A stretch of DNA of 64,000 nucleotides from Sneathiella glossodoripedis JCM 23214 (GTDB taxonomy: Bacteria > Pseudomonadota > Alphaproteobacteria > Sneathiellales > Sneathiellaceae). Of the stretch, positions 37,767-47,656 are shown piece by piece. The DNA lies in assembly GCF_000616095.1 (NCBI RefSeq), contig NZ_BAMS01000001.1:682001-746000 (forward strand), read 5' to 3'. Below the pieces are notes generated by a model, which worked only from the letters and a program-made list of their open reading frames with translations, did no database searches and was not told where the DNA came from. The translations under genes and the position numbers were made by a program. Position 1 is the first letter of the stretch. Each line of letters opens with the position of its first letter.

Positions 37767-38708
37767 ATGAGCCTCACAGTTGCCATTCAAATGGATCCCA
37801 TTGAAAGTGTTGACATTAATGGTGATAGCACCTTTGTGCTGGCACTGGAAGCGCAGGCACGTAGACATAGCCTGTATCATTACGGGCCTGGTGATTTGTC
37901 CTATCGGGATGGGAAAGTTACCGCCCGTGCAAGAGCATTATCGGTACGCAGAGAGTTGGGTAATCACCATTCGCTGGGCGCTGAAGAGGTAATCGATCTT
38001 TCGCAAATGGATGTTGTTCTCATGCGGCAGGATCCTCCATTTGACATGTCCTATATAACCGCAACTCATTTACTCGAAAAAATCCACCCAAAGACCCTGG
38101 TGGTCAATGATCCTGCGAGTGTTCGCAATGCGCCTGAGAAGATATTTGTCACCCAATTTGAAGGTGTATTGCCACCTACTTTGATATCTTCTGATATCAA
38201 TGAAATGAAAGCCTTTCGCGAAGAACACAAGGATATTATTGTTAAGCCACTATACGGTAACGGCGGAGCTGGTGTTTTCCATTTAAAGCCAGAAGATGAA
38301 AATCTGACGGTTGTCCATGAACTGTTTACTCAATTCTACCGCGAACCCATGATTGTGCAAAAGTATCTTCCTGAAGTTCGCAAAGGGGACAAGCGTATAA
38401 TCCTTGTAGATGGGGAGCCTGTTGGGGCAATCAACCGTGTTCCTCAAGAAGGTGAAAGCCGCTCCAACATGCATGTCGGTGGGAAAGCGGTGAAATCTGA
38501 CCTGACACCGCGCGAGGAAGAACTTTGTGAAATTATTGGCCCATCCTTGAAGGAACAGGGGCTTATTTTCGTCGGTATTGATGTAATTGGCGATTACTTG
38601 ACTGAGATAAATGTAACTTCACCCACAGGGTTACAGGAAATAAATCGGTATGATGACGTAAAGCTCGAAGCAAATATCTGGGATTGTATCGAAGCCAAAA
38701 TCGGATAA
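37767..38708 (+). CDS. gshB: glutathione synthetase
   Basis: This 313-residue ATP-grasp enzyme joins gamma-glutamylcysteine and glycine. [11 protein letters not shown] is the conserved N-terminal motif, [15 protein letters not shown] the ATP-grasp lid, and [24 protein letters not shown] the catalytic metal-binding end. It is downstream of the BON gene by 80 bases, an arrangement known in alphaproteobacteria. It probably forms a separate transcript. Confidence 0.97.
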   Translation: MSLTVAIQMDPIESVDINGDSTFVLALEAQARRHSLYHYGPGDLSYRDGKVTARARALSVRRELGNHHSLGAEEVIDLSQMDVVLMRQDPPFDMSYITATHLLEKIHPKTLVVNDPASVRNAPEKIFVTQFEGVLPPTLISSDINEMKAFREEHKDIIVKPLYGNGGAGVFHLKPEDENLTVVHELFTQFYREPMIVQKYLPEVRKGDKRIILVDGEPVGAINRVPQEGESRSNMHVGGKAVKSDLTPREEELCEIIGPSLKEQGLIFVGIDVIGDYLTEINVTSPTGLQEINRYDDVKLEANIWDCIEAKIG

Positions 38709-38797
38709 TTTTCAGTTGCATAAATAATACAATTAATTAGGGAATTACCAATTAATAAATAAATGTTATGGTGTTGCTCTTTTTTGGGGGAAGAGCA

Positions 38798-40315
38798 ATG
38801 CAGTCACGTATTACAACTTTGGCCTTTCAGGGGCTGGAAGTTCGTCTGGTCAGCGTACAGGTCTTGATGGCTGCGGGTTTGCCAGCGTTTACTGTCGTGG
38901 GCCTTCCTGATAAGTCAGTCGCGGAAAGTAAGGAGAGAGTGCGAGCGGCTCTCACCTCACTTGGGATTGGTCTTCCTGCAAAGAGAATAACCGTAAATTT
39001 GGGGCCTGCTGATTTACCCAAGGAAGGAGCCCATTTTGACCTGCCCATTGCTGCAGGATTACTAACTGCGATGGGTATCCTGCCAGCAGATGAAATGGAA
39101 TCCTTTCTGGTTTTGGGTGAGCTTTCACTTGACGGAGCTTGTCAGCCAGTAAATGGCGTTCTCCCGGCAGCAGTTGAAGCGGTTTCTCAATCTCTCGACC
39201 TGATATGTCCCGCTGGAAATGGTGGGGAAGCGGTTTGGGCTGGTGATCTTGATATTCTGGCCCCCAAATCATTGCTGCATCTGGTGAACCACTTCAAAGG
39301 TAGTCAGGTGATTTCATCTCCAATTGCTGAAGTGGAAAACACTGAACAGGTTCAGTTACGGCTTGAAGATATAAAAGGGCAGGAGGCAGCAAAAAGAGCC
39401 CTGGAAATAGCCGCAGCGGGTGGTCATAACTTGTTAATGAGTGGGCCACCCGGTTCCGGAAAATCCATGCTTGCGGCACGCCTTCCATCCATTTTACCTA
39501 AGCTTGACGCGCGTGAAGCATTGGAAGTCAGTATGATTAACAGCATGGCCGGCGTGCTGAAAGACGGTAAACTTACACGCAATCGCCCCTATCGTGAGCC
39601 ACATCATTCTGCTTCGGTTGCTGCAATAATAGGGGGAGGGCGGCGGGCTAATCCCGGTGAAGTCTCTCTTGCGCATCAAGGGGTTCTTTTTCTGGACGAA
39701 CTGCCAGAGTTCGGCCGTCAAGTTCTTGATACGCTGCGTCAGCCAGTTGAAACGGGCCGTGCAGTTATTGCCAGAGCCAATATGCATGTGACATACCCGG
39801 CCAGATTTCAACTCGTTGCCGCAATGAATCCCTGCCGGTGTGGCCATTTGGACGACGCCGCCAAAGCGTGCTCGCGGGCACCAAAATGTGCGGTTGATTA
39901 TCGATCCAGAATTTCGGGACCGATGCTGGATCGTATTGATATTTTTGTTGAGGTTCTAGCACTGAGCGCCTTTGATCTTACGAGAGCCAAACCTGGGGAG
40001 AGGACGGAGGTTGTCGCGAAAAGAGTGCAAACCGCAAGGGAAATTCAGCGTGAACGTTATGAAAGTTTTGCACCGGGCAGTGACATTCGAACCAATGCAG
40101 AAGCAGAAGGTGATACGTTGGAAAAAGCCGCACCATTGGATGGCGAATGCCTGAAACTGATGGAAGAGGCAATTGAGCGGTTCCGGCTCTCAGCCAGGGG
40201 CTACCACCGCGTGCTTAAAGTAGCCCGAACGCTGGCGGATTTGCAGGCCTCTGATCAAATTAACAGATCTCATGTGGCGGAAGCATTGAGTTACAGGCAA
40301 GGGTTAAGCGGATAG
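38798..40315 (+). CDS. comM: YifB/ComM-like Mg-chelatase-type AAA+ ATPase
   Basis: This 505-residue protein has an N-terminal LonC-like domain (LVSVQVLMAAGLPAFTVVGL) and a Mg-chelatase-type AAA+ core with Walker A GPPGSGKS, Walker B GVLFLDELPEFG and a four-cysteine segment (CRCGHLDDAAKACSRAPKCA). In naturally competent bacteria ComM promotes branch migration during DNA uptake. ATG 38798 has GGGGGAAGA upstream; the longer frame begins 10 codons earlier. It is preceded by a 60-base AT-rich promoter-like region and ends 9 bases before the convergent TPR gene. Confidence 0.94.
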   Translation: MQSRITTLAFQGLEVRLVSVQVLMAAGLPAFTVVGLPDKSVAESKERVRAALTSLGIGLPAKRITVNLGPADLPKEGAHFDLPIAAGLLTAMGILPADEMESFLVLGELSLDGACQPVNGVLPAAVEAVSQSLDLICPAGNGGEAVWAGDLDILAPKSLLHLVNHFKGSQVISSPIAEVENTEQVQLRLEDIKGQEAAKRALEIAAAGGHNLLMSGPPGSGKSMLAARLPSILPKLDAREALEVSMINSMAGVLKDGKLTRNRPYREPHHSASVAAIIGGGRRANPGEVSLAHQGVLFLDELPEFGRQVLDTLRQPVETGRAVIARANMHVTYPARFQLVAAMNPCRCGHLDDAAKACSRAPKCAVDYRSRISGPMLDRIDIFVEVLALSAFDLTRAKPGERTEVVAKRVQTAREIQRERYESFAPGSDIRTNAEAEGDTLEKAAPLDGECLKLMEEAIERFRLSARGYHRVLKVARTLADLQASDQINRSHVAEALSYRQGLSG

Positions 40316-40324
40316 GAAGGTGCC

Positions 40325-41098
40325 TTAGTCGAGTTCCAGTTTCTCGATATTACGCCGTGCGATTTCACCTGCAGGGCTGTGCGGGGTAATTTCCAATACG
40401 GTCATCCAATCGTCGCGAGCGGCTTCGGTGTTGCCCATAAGACGGTGGAGAATTCCTCTTTCAATGAGAGCATCTATTTGAGAGGGGTCAAGTGTGAGTG
40501 CAAGATCAGCGTCTTCAAGCGCTCTTTCATTATTTCCCAAATGACGCCAGGCTGCAGCGCGAAAAGCAAGTGCATCCGCACGTGTGGGATCCAAGCGGAG
40601 AGCAAGGTCCAGATCATTGAACGCCTCTTGATAATTTTCTGCCGCTGCGAGAATGCGGCTGCGATCAATTAGTAAATCAATGTTTCCGGGATCAAGGTCA
40701 AGTGCAGCACTCGCCACGGCATGGGCTCTGGGAAATTGTTCTGCTAATAGCCAACTATTCGCTGCCTGACTTAACATAGCGACAACATGCTTACTGCCTG
40801 CTGCATGCATGTCTTCGGCGATTTTTTCCATTCGGTCAGCTGCAAGGTGGTATTTTTTCATTCCCATAAGCGCGAGTGCAGCGCAGTGCCGTGCAGGGAA
40901 TCCTCCTCCTTTGTCACGCCACGATAGCGCTGATTCAAAGGCCAGCTCTGGTTCAATTCTTGTGAGCTTCAGGCAGGCTTCGTATTCTTGGTTTTCACTT
41001 CTGGCTATTGCTTTTTGGGACCATATCACTACTGAAAAAACGGTTAAGAACAGTATTGGAATGAGGACAAAAATATATTTGGATTGAAAGCCCCTCAC
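40325..41098 (-). CDS. membrane-anchored TPR protein
   Basis: This 257-residue protein has an N-terminal membrane anchor (YIFVLIPILFLTVFSVVIW, residues 8-26) followed by periplasmic helices. The C-terminal half contains at least three tetratricopeptide repeats, for example AFNDLDLALRLDPTRADALA and ALEDADLALTLDPSQIDALI. It starts with GTG at 41098 with GGAG upstream. TPRs bind partner proteins; the partner is not known. It is divergent from the RHS gene with 111 bases between them. Confidence 0.82.
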   Translation of the reverse strand: MRGFQSKYIFVLIPILFLTVFSVVIWSQKAIARSENQEYEACLKLTRIEPELAFESALSWRDKGGGFPARHCAALALMGMKKYHLAADRMEKIAEDMHAAGSKHVVAMLSQAANSWLLAEQFPRAHAVASAALDLDPGNIDLLIDRSRILAAAENYQEAFNDLDLALRLDPTRADALAFRAAAWRHLGNNERALEDADLALTLDPSQIDALIERGILHRLMGNTEAARDDWMTVLEITPHSPAGEIARRNIEKLELD

Positions 41099-41209
41099 TC
41101 AGCATCTCCACGGTATTTTGAAGTATTAACTTTTTTCAACTTCACGAGCTAACGGCAAAATACGTCAAAAATAGGAATTTTGTCTGTCAAGTTGAATGAA
41201 GGGTGCATA

Positions 41210-44200
41210 ATGACTGAATTAAGCAAGGATGCAAGTAGTCTCGTTAATGGTAATTCAGCAGGTGAGTTTTCCATTCATAAAAAAAGAGCATCTGCCAATT
41301 TTAGCTACCTGCTTCCCTTGGTTCCGCTTAACCACGGTCCTGCGCTCTATCTTGCCTTAAATTACGACAGCAGCATTGAAGGTCCCGGTTATTTGCCATG
41401 GGGATGGTCTTTGCAAGGTACGGATACGATTGAAAAAGCAAAGGGTGGGATGTTTTTTCTAAGTGATGAGCTCGTGTATCCCCAAGAAGTGGAGCAGGAT
41501 CTTATTAGTCTTTATGACATGAACGGAATAAAAACCACATATAAACGGGAGAAAAATGCGCCTATCGAAAGATACAACCCAATTTGCGTGGAAGATGTAT
41601 ACGGTAACCGATGTGATTTTAACTATGATGACGAGTTAAAGCTTGTTCGGGTAGTGCCAAATATCAAAGATCAAAAAACACCAACAATCGAATTCGATTA
41701 TGAGCCGAAATCTGGTCAATTGCAGTGTATTCGGTCAGTGTTGGATGGTCAGAATTGCTATGCGACAGAAATCATCAGAAGCTACCAGCAAATATCAAAA
41801 ATTCGATCATCTTCCTTAAAAAACGGGAGAGAGCAGGAAACTGAAGTTCCGGAGTTTGAGTTTGATGTTTCAGCGAAGTTGATGACAAAAGTTAAATGTC
41901 GAAAAGATGCTGAAATCAAAATCCAATACAAAGGGGAGACCGGAGTCGTATCGAATTACTGTGAAGTCAGCAAACCTTTCAGAAATCTTCGCCAAACTGT
42001 CGCTTTTGACGTCTGTACAGGAAAACGACATGCGGCGCATAACAGCTATTATTATTTTGACCGGGTGACTATTTATTCCTCAACTTTGAGAACCGGATCC
42101 AACTGGCGTTACGGTCAACATGGTTCAGTTGCAGGACTATTGACAGGCGAAGAGTTCGGCTCGAAGCAATCAAGTGACGGAGCTATCATCCCTCAGAGGG
42201 CGCAGTATTATAAATATTGTAGTCCGAACTCTTCCTCGTCCCCAAAGATTAGCGAAATTGCAACATTTCGAAAAGACCCGCAGGGTGAGAAAAAATATTC
42301 CTATGAGAAATTTGAATATGACAATCAAGGTAATCTCACGTGCAGTTCAAATGGAAAAACCGCGACATATAATGAATATATTGAGGGACCAGCTCCCTAT
42401 CATACTTTTTTCTTAAAATCAGTAATGCACTGTGATGTCACCAAATTGAATAAAAAATCACAGGGTAAGATCTTGTCAGCGGAAAGATTTGAGTATGATT
42501 TTGATCCATATAGCGGGGCTTTAGTTCGTCAACGGCATCAACAAGCCATTGAAGTCGGTAAGTTTCTGAATCCCGTTATTTCTGAATATGATACAGCGGG
42601 CAGATTGACCCAACAGATTGATCAGAAGCAGTCGGTAACCGTATTCAAATACGATGAATATGGGTATCTCAAACTTCAGATTTCAAGCTCACCAGATAAA
42701 AAAAATAACCTAAAGAATCAATTTTGGTATTGTCCCATTTCAGGTGCGCTCCGGGAAAAAAAACTGGGGAATGGAGCGCATTGGAAGTACAAAATTGACG
42801 GTTTTGGAAATGTGTTAACTGAATCCCGAAAATCAATTTCTGCCGATTGGGATGACAGATGCCTTGTTCTTTCGCGTAAAGTTGATTGGTGTGAAAGCGC
42901 TGGTCTGTATAGAGAAGTTATAGAAAGACCTGCCGGAAATGAAACAGAAGTGGCAGTTACAATAATTCTGAAAGATGGATTGGGGCGACCTTTTGTCATT
43001 GTGCAAGCACTGGATGAGAACAGATGGGAGGTTGAACTACACCATTATGATCTTAGGCATAGGATGACTGCAAAGAGCCAGTCTTTTGTAATCAGATCAA
43101 GTAGAGAAGGACTCATTGCGCGGCTGTTGAAACAGAAAAAAGGAATTGAGTGGGAAAAATCCTATTCCGACCAATTTGGGCGTTTGTCAATGGTGCGTCA
43201 GCCGGATGGATCAAAAGCAAGTTATCAATATTTTGAACGTAAAGAGGGGTTGCAGATTGAGCAGGTCACATTCTTTAGTCCCAATGGTCACCAGCAACAT
43301 GTTGAAAGGCGCGAGTATTCGGCAGACGGTGAAGTTCGGTTTCGGAAAACCGGTGATACGGAGCAGACTATTCAGAAGCTGGACATTATTGGGCGTGTCG
43401 TATCTGAGCGCTCGGGCATTAATAATAAGGTGGATTACACCTATGATCTGATGGGGAATTGCGTAAAAGAAGAACGTATTCAAGGTGGAATAACTAGTTA
43501 TGTTTATGATCAAAGTGGCTCGCTTTGCACAATGGTCAAAGACGGAGAGAAATTTTATTATAAGCGAGACTGGCAGGGGCGAGTTGTAAAATTTTCGTCG
43601 GATAGCCCTAATAATGAGCTATCCCAAAATACGATCCAGTACAAATATGATGAGAATGAAAACATCACCTATCGGATAAATCATCTTGCTGACGGAACAA
43701 TAATTCGATCCGGTATTTCACCGTTCGGTGAAGAGATCTTTAGAAAGGTAACAATCGACGGGCGGGAATTTGATCCCGTTAGAACAGAATATTGGCCAAA
43801 CGGGCAGGTACGGCGTCGCCAGTTTCCGGGGGGCAGGTTTATTGATTATGAATATGATGTGAAAGGCGTCATGCGGAAAGTGAAGCGTGACGGTGAAGAG
43901 AACCCGCTAGTTACTTCTGAGTATTTGAACGGAAATGGTCTTACGCAGAAGCTACGTTTTCAAAATGGAGTCGAGGAAACCTGGCGTTTCAATGGAAATG
44001 GTCAGATCAAGTCACTCATAGTCACTGGTGAAGGGCAGGCAGGCCAAAGAAAAACATATTTCAGTCAAGGGTTTGACTATTTAAACGGCTCCCCCGCAAG
44101 AATTTCTGCCATTTCAAACAAGCGAGAGGCTCGGAAGGCTGAAACTGAATATTTTAGTTATGATGAGCGGTTTGGATTATCGTCAGTTTACACCGCCGGT

Positions 44201-45943
44201 TCAGGAGAGAAATTATCTCAGACCTGGGGCGTAACTCAACCATTCGCCGGCAAAATCAAGCGCTCAGGCAATGGGTATGCAAATCGAATAAGTCATGTAG
44301 CAAACAGCACTGATTTAAAGTTTGATAAACTTGGCAACTTAATCAAGGCAGACAGTGAGACACAAGATGGCAAAATCACAAGTGCTTTTCGCTACGATGA
44401 GAAGGCAAACCTATTGCAGGTATGCCAAAGTGATGGAAGTGAGTCGATATTTCTGGATACGGATTACGAGTGCCGGAAAACCGAAAATGGCGATATTTAT
44501 TATGTGATTAAGGTCGTCGGGCCAAATGGTTTTATTGCAGAGCTTTGCTGTTCGACCGATACAATAGGTAAACAAGCCTTTTCTAGCGATGAAAAATCAG
44601 CCGGCCTGCGTTTTACTGCGCAACGGGCTGAAGATGTATTCATTCATTTAGATCATCAGGGATCCAGTATTCTTGCGACAGGGAAAGATGGGAAACCGCT
44701 TGCACATCTGAAGTTTCTTCCTTTTGGAAAAATTGATGATGACAAAAGTAGCGGTGTTATTTTCTTTAACCCTTATTTTGCGGGAATGCGATTTGATCAC
44801 AGATTAAATTTGTATTTTTCCGAAACGAGGGTCTACTGCCCAATATCATTGGAATATCTTAGCCCTGACCCAGCACGTGGATTAGCTGACCAATTCGCTT
44901 ATCCTCCCGATCCGATTAATTTTTATGACGAGCAAGGGTTGTGTCCTTGGCCATGTAGTCGTCGGTCATTCAAGGAAAATTATGGCAGGCCAGCAAATTT
45001 AAAAGCGGGTGTAATCTTAACAGGTCTTAATTGCTTTCTGGTATTCTTACCCGTTCATTCACTGATTTTTGGATTTGATTTTCCTGCCACATTGCGTTGG
45101 ACAATCGGTTTAAGTGCCTGGTTTTTTACGGTATCGCTTCTTACAAACTTGTTCGAGAATTTTAACCGAACATGCCGGGGTCAACGAAACAATCCGGAGA
45201 CGTATTTGTGTGGGCCAAACAGCTTGATTGTTTTCAAATCGCTTATTTCCGTACTGGTTGCAGTTACCTATTTGGGACCAATGCTGTCTTTTATTGGAAA
45301 TGATGAATGTGAACCTTATGCGCTGCTTAATTGTTCTGACAGTTTTTACAAAATGAACCTTGTTCGAGGTTTGTTGGCGACTTCAATTGCGGCTCCTATC
45401 GCCAATTTAGTCAACAAATGTGTAGTACAATCGGAATATAGAAACAGGGCATTGTTCAATCAGTTTATATCCAGCACAGGTAGTCTCTGGTTTTCTTATT
45501 TGATTTGGCAAATTTTTGACGTTGCTCAGCTGTATTTTATCTATGACCGGGGGCCTAAGGGCGTTCTGCATTTCAAACGTGCGTTTTTGACAGGTGAAAT
45601 TTTCTTGGGTCCGCTTATGGCGCAACCCAACCCGGTTTGGGGTTTGTTGCCTGCTTTGTGCCCTGCAAATTTTTGGAATTATTTTTTCGATGACCGGCCA
45701 CGGAGCACGGATGGTGCGCAAATTCCGTGGTTTGCGGATCCACAGCCAATGGTGGGATCCTCAAGACCTTCAGTGGAGATGACTGATGTTGAGGATCCTG
45801 AGGGAGGTGGCGATGAGGATGAAGGTTCAGATGGAAGTTTGGAGATTGTTGCTGTAGAGCCAGATGGAGAGGATGAGGATGCGCAAGCAACGCTTCCATA
45901 TGGTAGAGACGTAGAGCCGCAAGAGAATGATGATGATGTCTGA
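41210..45943 (+). CDS. RHS/SpvB-like giant protein with a C-terminal membrane domain
   Basis: This 1577-residue protein starts at ATG 41210 (GAAGGG 6 bases upstream) and has no signal peptide. Residues about 20-75 match the SpvB-type N-terminus (HKKRASANFSYLLPLVPLN, GYLPWGWSLQG). Residues about 380-1130 carry many YD repeats (FEYDNQGNLT, FKYDEYGYL, YTYDLMGNC, YEYDVKGVM, FRYDEKANL). An RHS-associated core follows at about 1145-1245, ending SPDPARGLADQFAY and NFYDEQGL. Past this border about six hydrophobic segments span 1265-1490, with cysteine-rich loops, then an acidic tail (about 1520-1577). RHS proteins often carry C-terminal toxins, but this part has no toxin motif I recognise, and no immunity gene follows. 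Function unknown. Confidence 0.88.
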   Translation: MTELSKDASSLVNGNSAGEFSIHKKRASANFSYLLPLVPLNHGPALYLALNYDSSIEGPGYLPWGWSLQGTDTIEKAKGGMFFLSDELVYPQEVEQDLISLYDMNGIKTTYKREKNAPIERYNPICVEDVYGNRCDFNYDDELKLVRVVPNIKDQKTPTIEFDYEPKSGQLQCIRSVLDGQNCYATEIIRSYQQISKIRSSSLKNGREQETEVPEFEFDVSAKLMTKVKCRKDAEIKIQYKGETGVVSNYCEVSKPFRNLRQTVAFDVCTGKRHAAHNSYYYFDRVTIYSSTLRTGSNWRYGQHGSVAGLLTGEEFGSKQSSDGAIIPQRAQYYKYCSPNSSSSPKISEIATFRKDPQGEKKYSYEKFEYDNQGNLTCSSNGKTATYNEYIEGPAPYHTFFLKSVMHCDVTKLNKKSQGKILSAERFEYDFDPYSGALVRQRHQQAIEVGKFLNPVISEYDTAGRLTQQIDQKQSVTVFKYDEYGYLKLQISSSPDKKNNLKNQFWYCPISGALREKKLGNGAHWKYKIDGFGNVLTESRKSISADWDDRCLVLSRKVDWCESAGLYREVIERPAGNETEVAVTIILKDGLGRPFVIVQALDENRWEVELHHYDLRHRMTAKSQSFVIRSSREGLIARLLKQKKGIEWEKSYSDQFGRLSMVRQPDGSKASYQYFERKEGLQIEQVTFFSPNGHQQHVERREYSADGEVRFRKTGDTEQTIQKLDIIGRVVSERSGINNKVDYTYDLMGNCVKEERIQGGITSYVYDQSGSLCTMVKDGEKFYYKRDWQGRVVKFSSDSPNNELSQNTIQYKYDENENITYRINHLADGTIIRSGISPFGEEIFRKVTIDGREFDPVRTEYWPNGQVRRRQFPGGRFIDYEYDVKGVMRKVKRDGEENPLVTSEYLNGNGLTQKLRFQNGVEETWRFNGNGQIKSLIVTGEGQAGQRKTYFSQGFDYLNGSPARISAISNKREARKAETEYFSYDERFGLSSVYTAGSGEKLSQTWGVTQPFAGKIKRSGNGYANRISHVANSTDLKFDKLGNLIKADSETQDGKITSAFRYDEKANLLQVCQSDGSESIFLDTDYECRKTENGDIYYVIKVVGPNGFIAELCCSTDTIGKQAFSSDEKSAGLRFTAQRAEDVFIHLDHQGSSILATGKDGKPLAHLKFLPFGKIDDDKSSGVIFFNPYFAGMRFDHRLNLYFSETRVYCPISLEYLSPDPARGLADQFAYPPDPINFYDEQGLCPWPCSRRSFKENYGRPANLKAGVILTGLNCFLVFLPVHSLIFGFDFPATLRWTIGLSAWFFTVSLLTNLFENFNRTCRGQRNNPETYLCGPNSLIVFKSLISVLVAVTYLGPMLSFIGNDECEPYALLNCSDSFYKMNLVRGLLATSIAAPIANLVNKCVVQSEYRNRALFNQFISSTGSLWFSYLIWQIFDVAQLYFIYDRGPKGVLHFKRAFLTGEIFLGPLMAQPNPVWGLLPALCPANFWNYFFDDRPRSTDGAQIPWFADPQPMVGSSRPSVEMTDVEDPEGGGDEDEGSDGSLEIVAVEPDGEDEDAQATLPYGRDVEPQENDDDV

Positions 45944-46018
45944 TTTCTCACACGCCATAAATCAGTCTAATTTCGCCTTTAATTGCTGAACTAACAGTTC
46001 ACAGGAAGGATTTCAGCA

Positions 46019-46735
46019 ATGAACAGGCTATTGGCTTTCACTGGTATTTCATTTATTGCTCTGGCTACGACGGCACTGGCTGCTGAACACATGCCAGTTC
46101 AGGATCATGTTGTTTTGAAGCTGACAGAAGAAGGTTGGGTGACAACTCATTCTGCAGATGTCGATGTGCATTTTAATATTGTTCAGCAAAAAGAAACCGC
46201 AGACGAGCTCAAAAAGGAGATACTGGACTCGCTGGAGAGGTTATCGCCAGGCACTGAATGGTATGTATTATCTTCGCAGGAGACGAAAGATCGAACAGGC
46301 CTGAACAGATGGAATGTTTCAGCCAATGCTCGATTGCCTGAGAAAAATATTGCTGGCCTTCAGGATAAGGCAGAAGAGTTGAGCCGTGCGGGCTTTAAAA
46401 TAATAATAGGGCACGTAAATTTTGCTCCTTCTTTGGCGGAGCGAAATTCCCTCCTCGCGAATTTACGAAATCGTATTTATATGAAGGCTAAGGAAGAAGC
46501 CGAGCGATTGAGTAAAACGATGGGGGGTGAGCCTTATCGGGTTCAATCGGTCAATTTTACAGCCAGTTTTACAGGCCACCAGCCTGCAATGGCCAAAAAT
46601 ATGATGTTGCAGCGTTCTGCTGCAAATATGGAATCTGATCACTCAAGTGGAAGCGGTGCTTCAAAAATGCCTGTTTCAGAAAAACATCATGTTGAGGCGG
46701 TGATCACTTTGGGGCGGTTGGTTCCGGTAAAATAG
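46019..46735 (+). CDS. SIMPL-domain (DUF541-like) periplasmic protein
   Basis: This 238-residue protein has a signal peptide ending ALA (about residue 22) and a body resembling SIMPL/DUF541 proteins: residues 30-60 form a beta start, and LRNRIYMKAKEEAERLSKTMGG plus VQSVNF follow the family's repeat helix. The function of such proteins is largely unknown (one is linked to outer-membrane integrity). It has 75 bases of gap after the RHS gene and 12 before the SDR gene. Confidence 0.7.
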   Translation: MNRLLAFTGISFIALATTALAAEHMPVQDHVVLKLTEEGWVTTHSADVDVHFNIVQQKETADELKKEILDSLERLSPGTEWYVLSSQETKDRTGLNRWNVSANARLPEKNIAGLQDKAEELSRAGFKIIIGHVNFAPSLAERNSLLANLRNRIYMKAKEEAERLSKTMGGEPYRVQSVNFTASFTGHQPAMAKNMMLQRSAANMESDHSSGSGASKMPVSEKHHVEAVITLGRLVPVK

Positions 46736-46747
46736 CAGGTTTAATTG

Positions 46748-47608
46748 ATGGCAAACGGACTTTTGTGTTTCGGTTTTGGGTTTACGGCCAAGGAAATTGC
46801 TAAAAAGCTCCCTGATTGGAAAATCTGGGGAACTTCACGGTCTATTGAAAGGCAGAGAACTGACTTTGACCATGTTGAGCCTGTTTTATTTAACGGTATA
46901 GAATTTCCCAGTAGAATTTTGGAAATTTCCCATCAGGTAACCCATATACTGTTGTCTGTTCCCCCTGGTGAAGATGGAGATCCGGTTTGCGAACTGTTGC
47001 GGCCGCATCTTCAGAAGTTTAAACAGTTGAAATGGGTCGGATACCTGTCAACAACAGGTGTTTATGGTGATTTGAACGGCGGCGTTGCAACTGAGGATAC
47101 CCCACGCAATCCTTCTGGCGTCAGAGGACAGAGACGTGTCGATGCGGAAGATGCGTGGACCTCATTAGCGCAGGATCATAACTTACCATTACATATTTTC
47201 CGATTACCTGGAATATATGGACCGGGGCGCAATCAGTTGGTTTCCTTGCAAAAAGGAAAAGCACATCGAATTGTTAAAAAAGGGCATGTATTCTCGCGTA
47301 TCCATGTAGCTGATCTGGCAAATATTCTGATCGCATCAATGGACCAGCCGAATCCCGGACGAGTTTATAATGTGGCAGATGATTTACCTGCGCCGCCTCA
47401 GGATGTCGTAACTTACGCTGCACAATTGTTAAATGTAACACCTCCTCCCCTTCAGGAGTTTGAGGCGGCAGCTCTGAGCCCTCTGGCACGCAGTTTTTAT
47501 TCTGACAACAAGACTGTCAGTAATGAGCGGATAAAAACTGAACTGGGTATTTCGTTAAGCTTTCCAACTTATAAAGATGGTTTGAAAGCCTTGTCAGAGG
47601 AGCTGTGA
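46748..47608 (+). CDS. NAD(P)-dependent SDR epimerase/dehydratase-like protein (YeeZ type)
   Basis: This 286-residue protein has a Rossmann start LCFGFGFTAKEIAKKL and, in the middle, LSTTGVYGD with IFRLPGIYGPGRNQL, typical of extended SDR proteins of the YeeZ type. The usual YxxxK proton-relay pair is not evident, so catalysis is uncertain. The ATG at 46748 is chosen over TTG 46745. The TetR regulator gene begins 48 bases later on the same strand. Confidence 0.84.
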   Translation: MANGLLCFGFGFTAKEIAKKLPDWKIWGTSRSIERQRTDFDHVEPVLFNGIEFPSRILEISHQVTHILLSVPPGEDGDPVCELLRPHLQKFKQLKWVGYLSTTGVYGDLNGGVATEDTPRNPSGVRGQRRVDAEDAWTSLAQDHNLPLHIFRLPGIYGPGRNQLVSLQKGKAHRIVKKGHVFSRIHVADLANILIASMDQPNPGRVYNVADDLPAPPQDVVTYAAQLLNVTPPPLQEFEAAALSPLARSFYSDNKTVSNERIKTELGISLSFPTYKDGLKALSEEL

Positions 47609-47656
47609 GTGTTTATGTAACAATTCTGTTATGTGACGCACAGTGCGGGAATAGTA

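Noticed and set aside
41210-45943. Horizontal transfer of the RHS gene from base composition
   Set aside because: It seems somewhat more AT-rich than its neighbours by eye, but I cannot compute codon or GC statistics, so I do not claim transfer.
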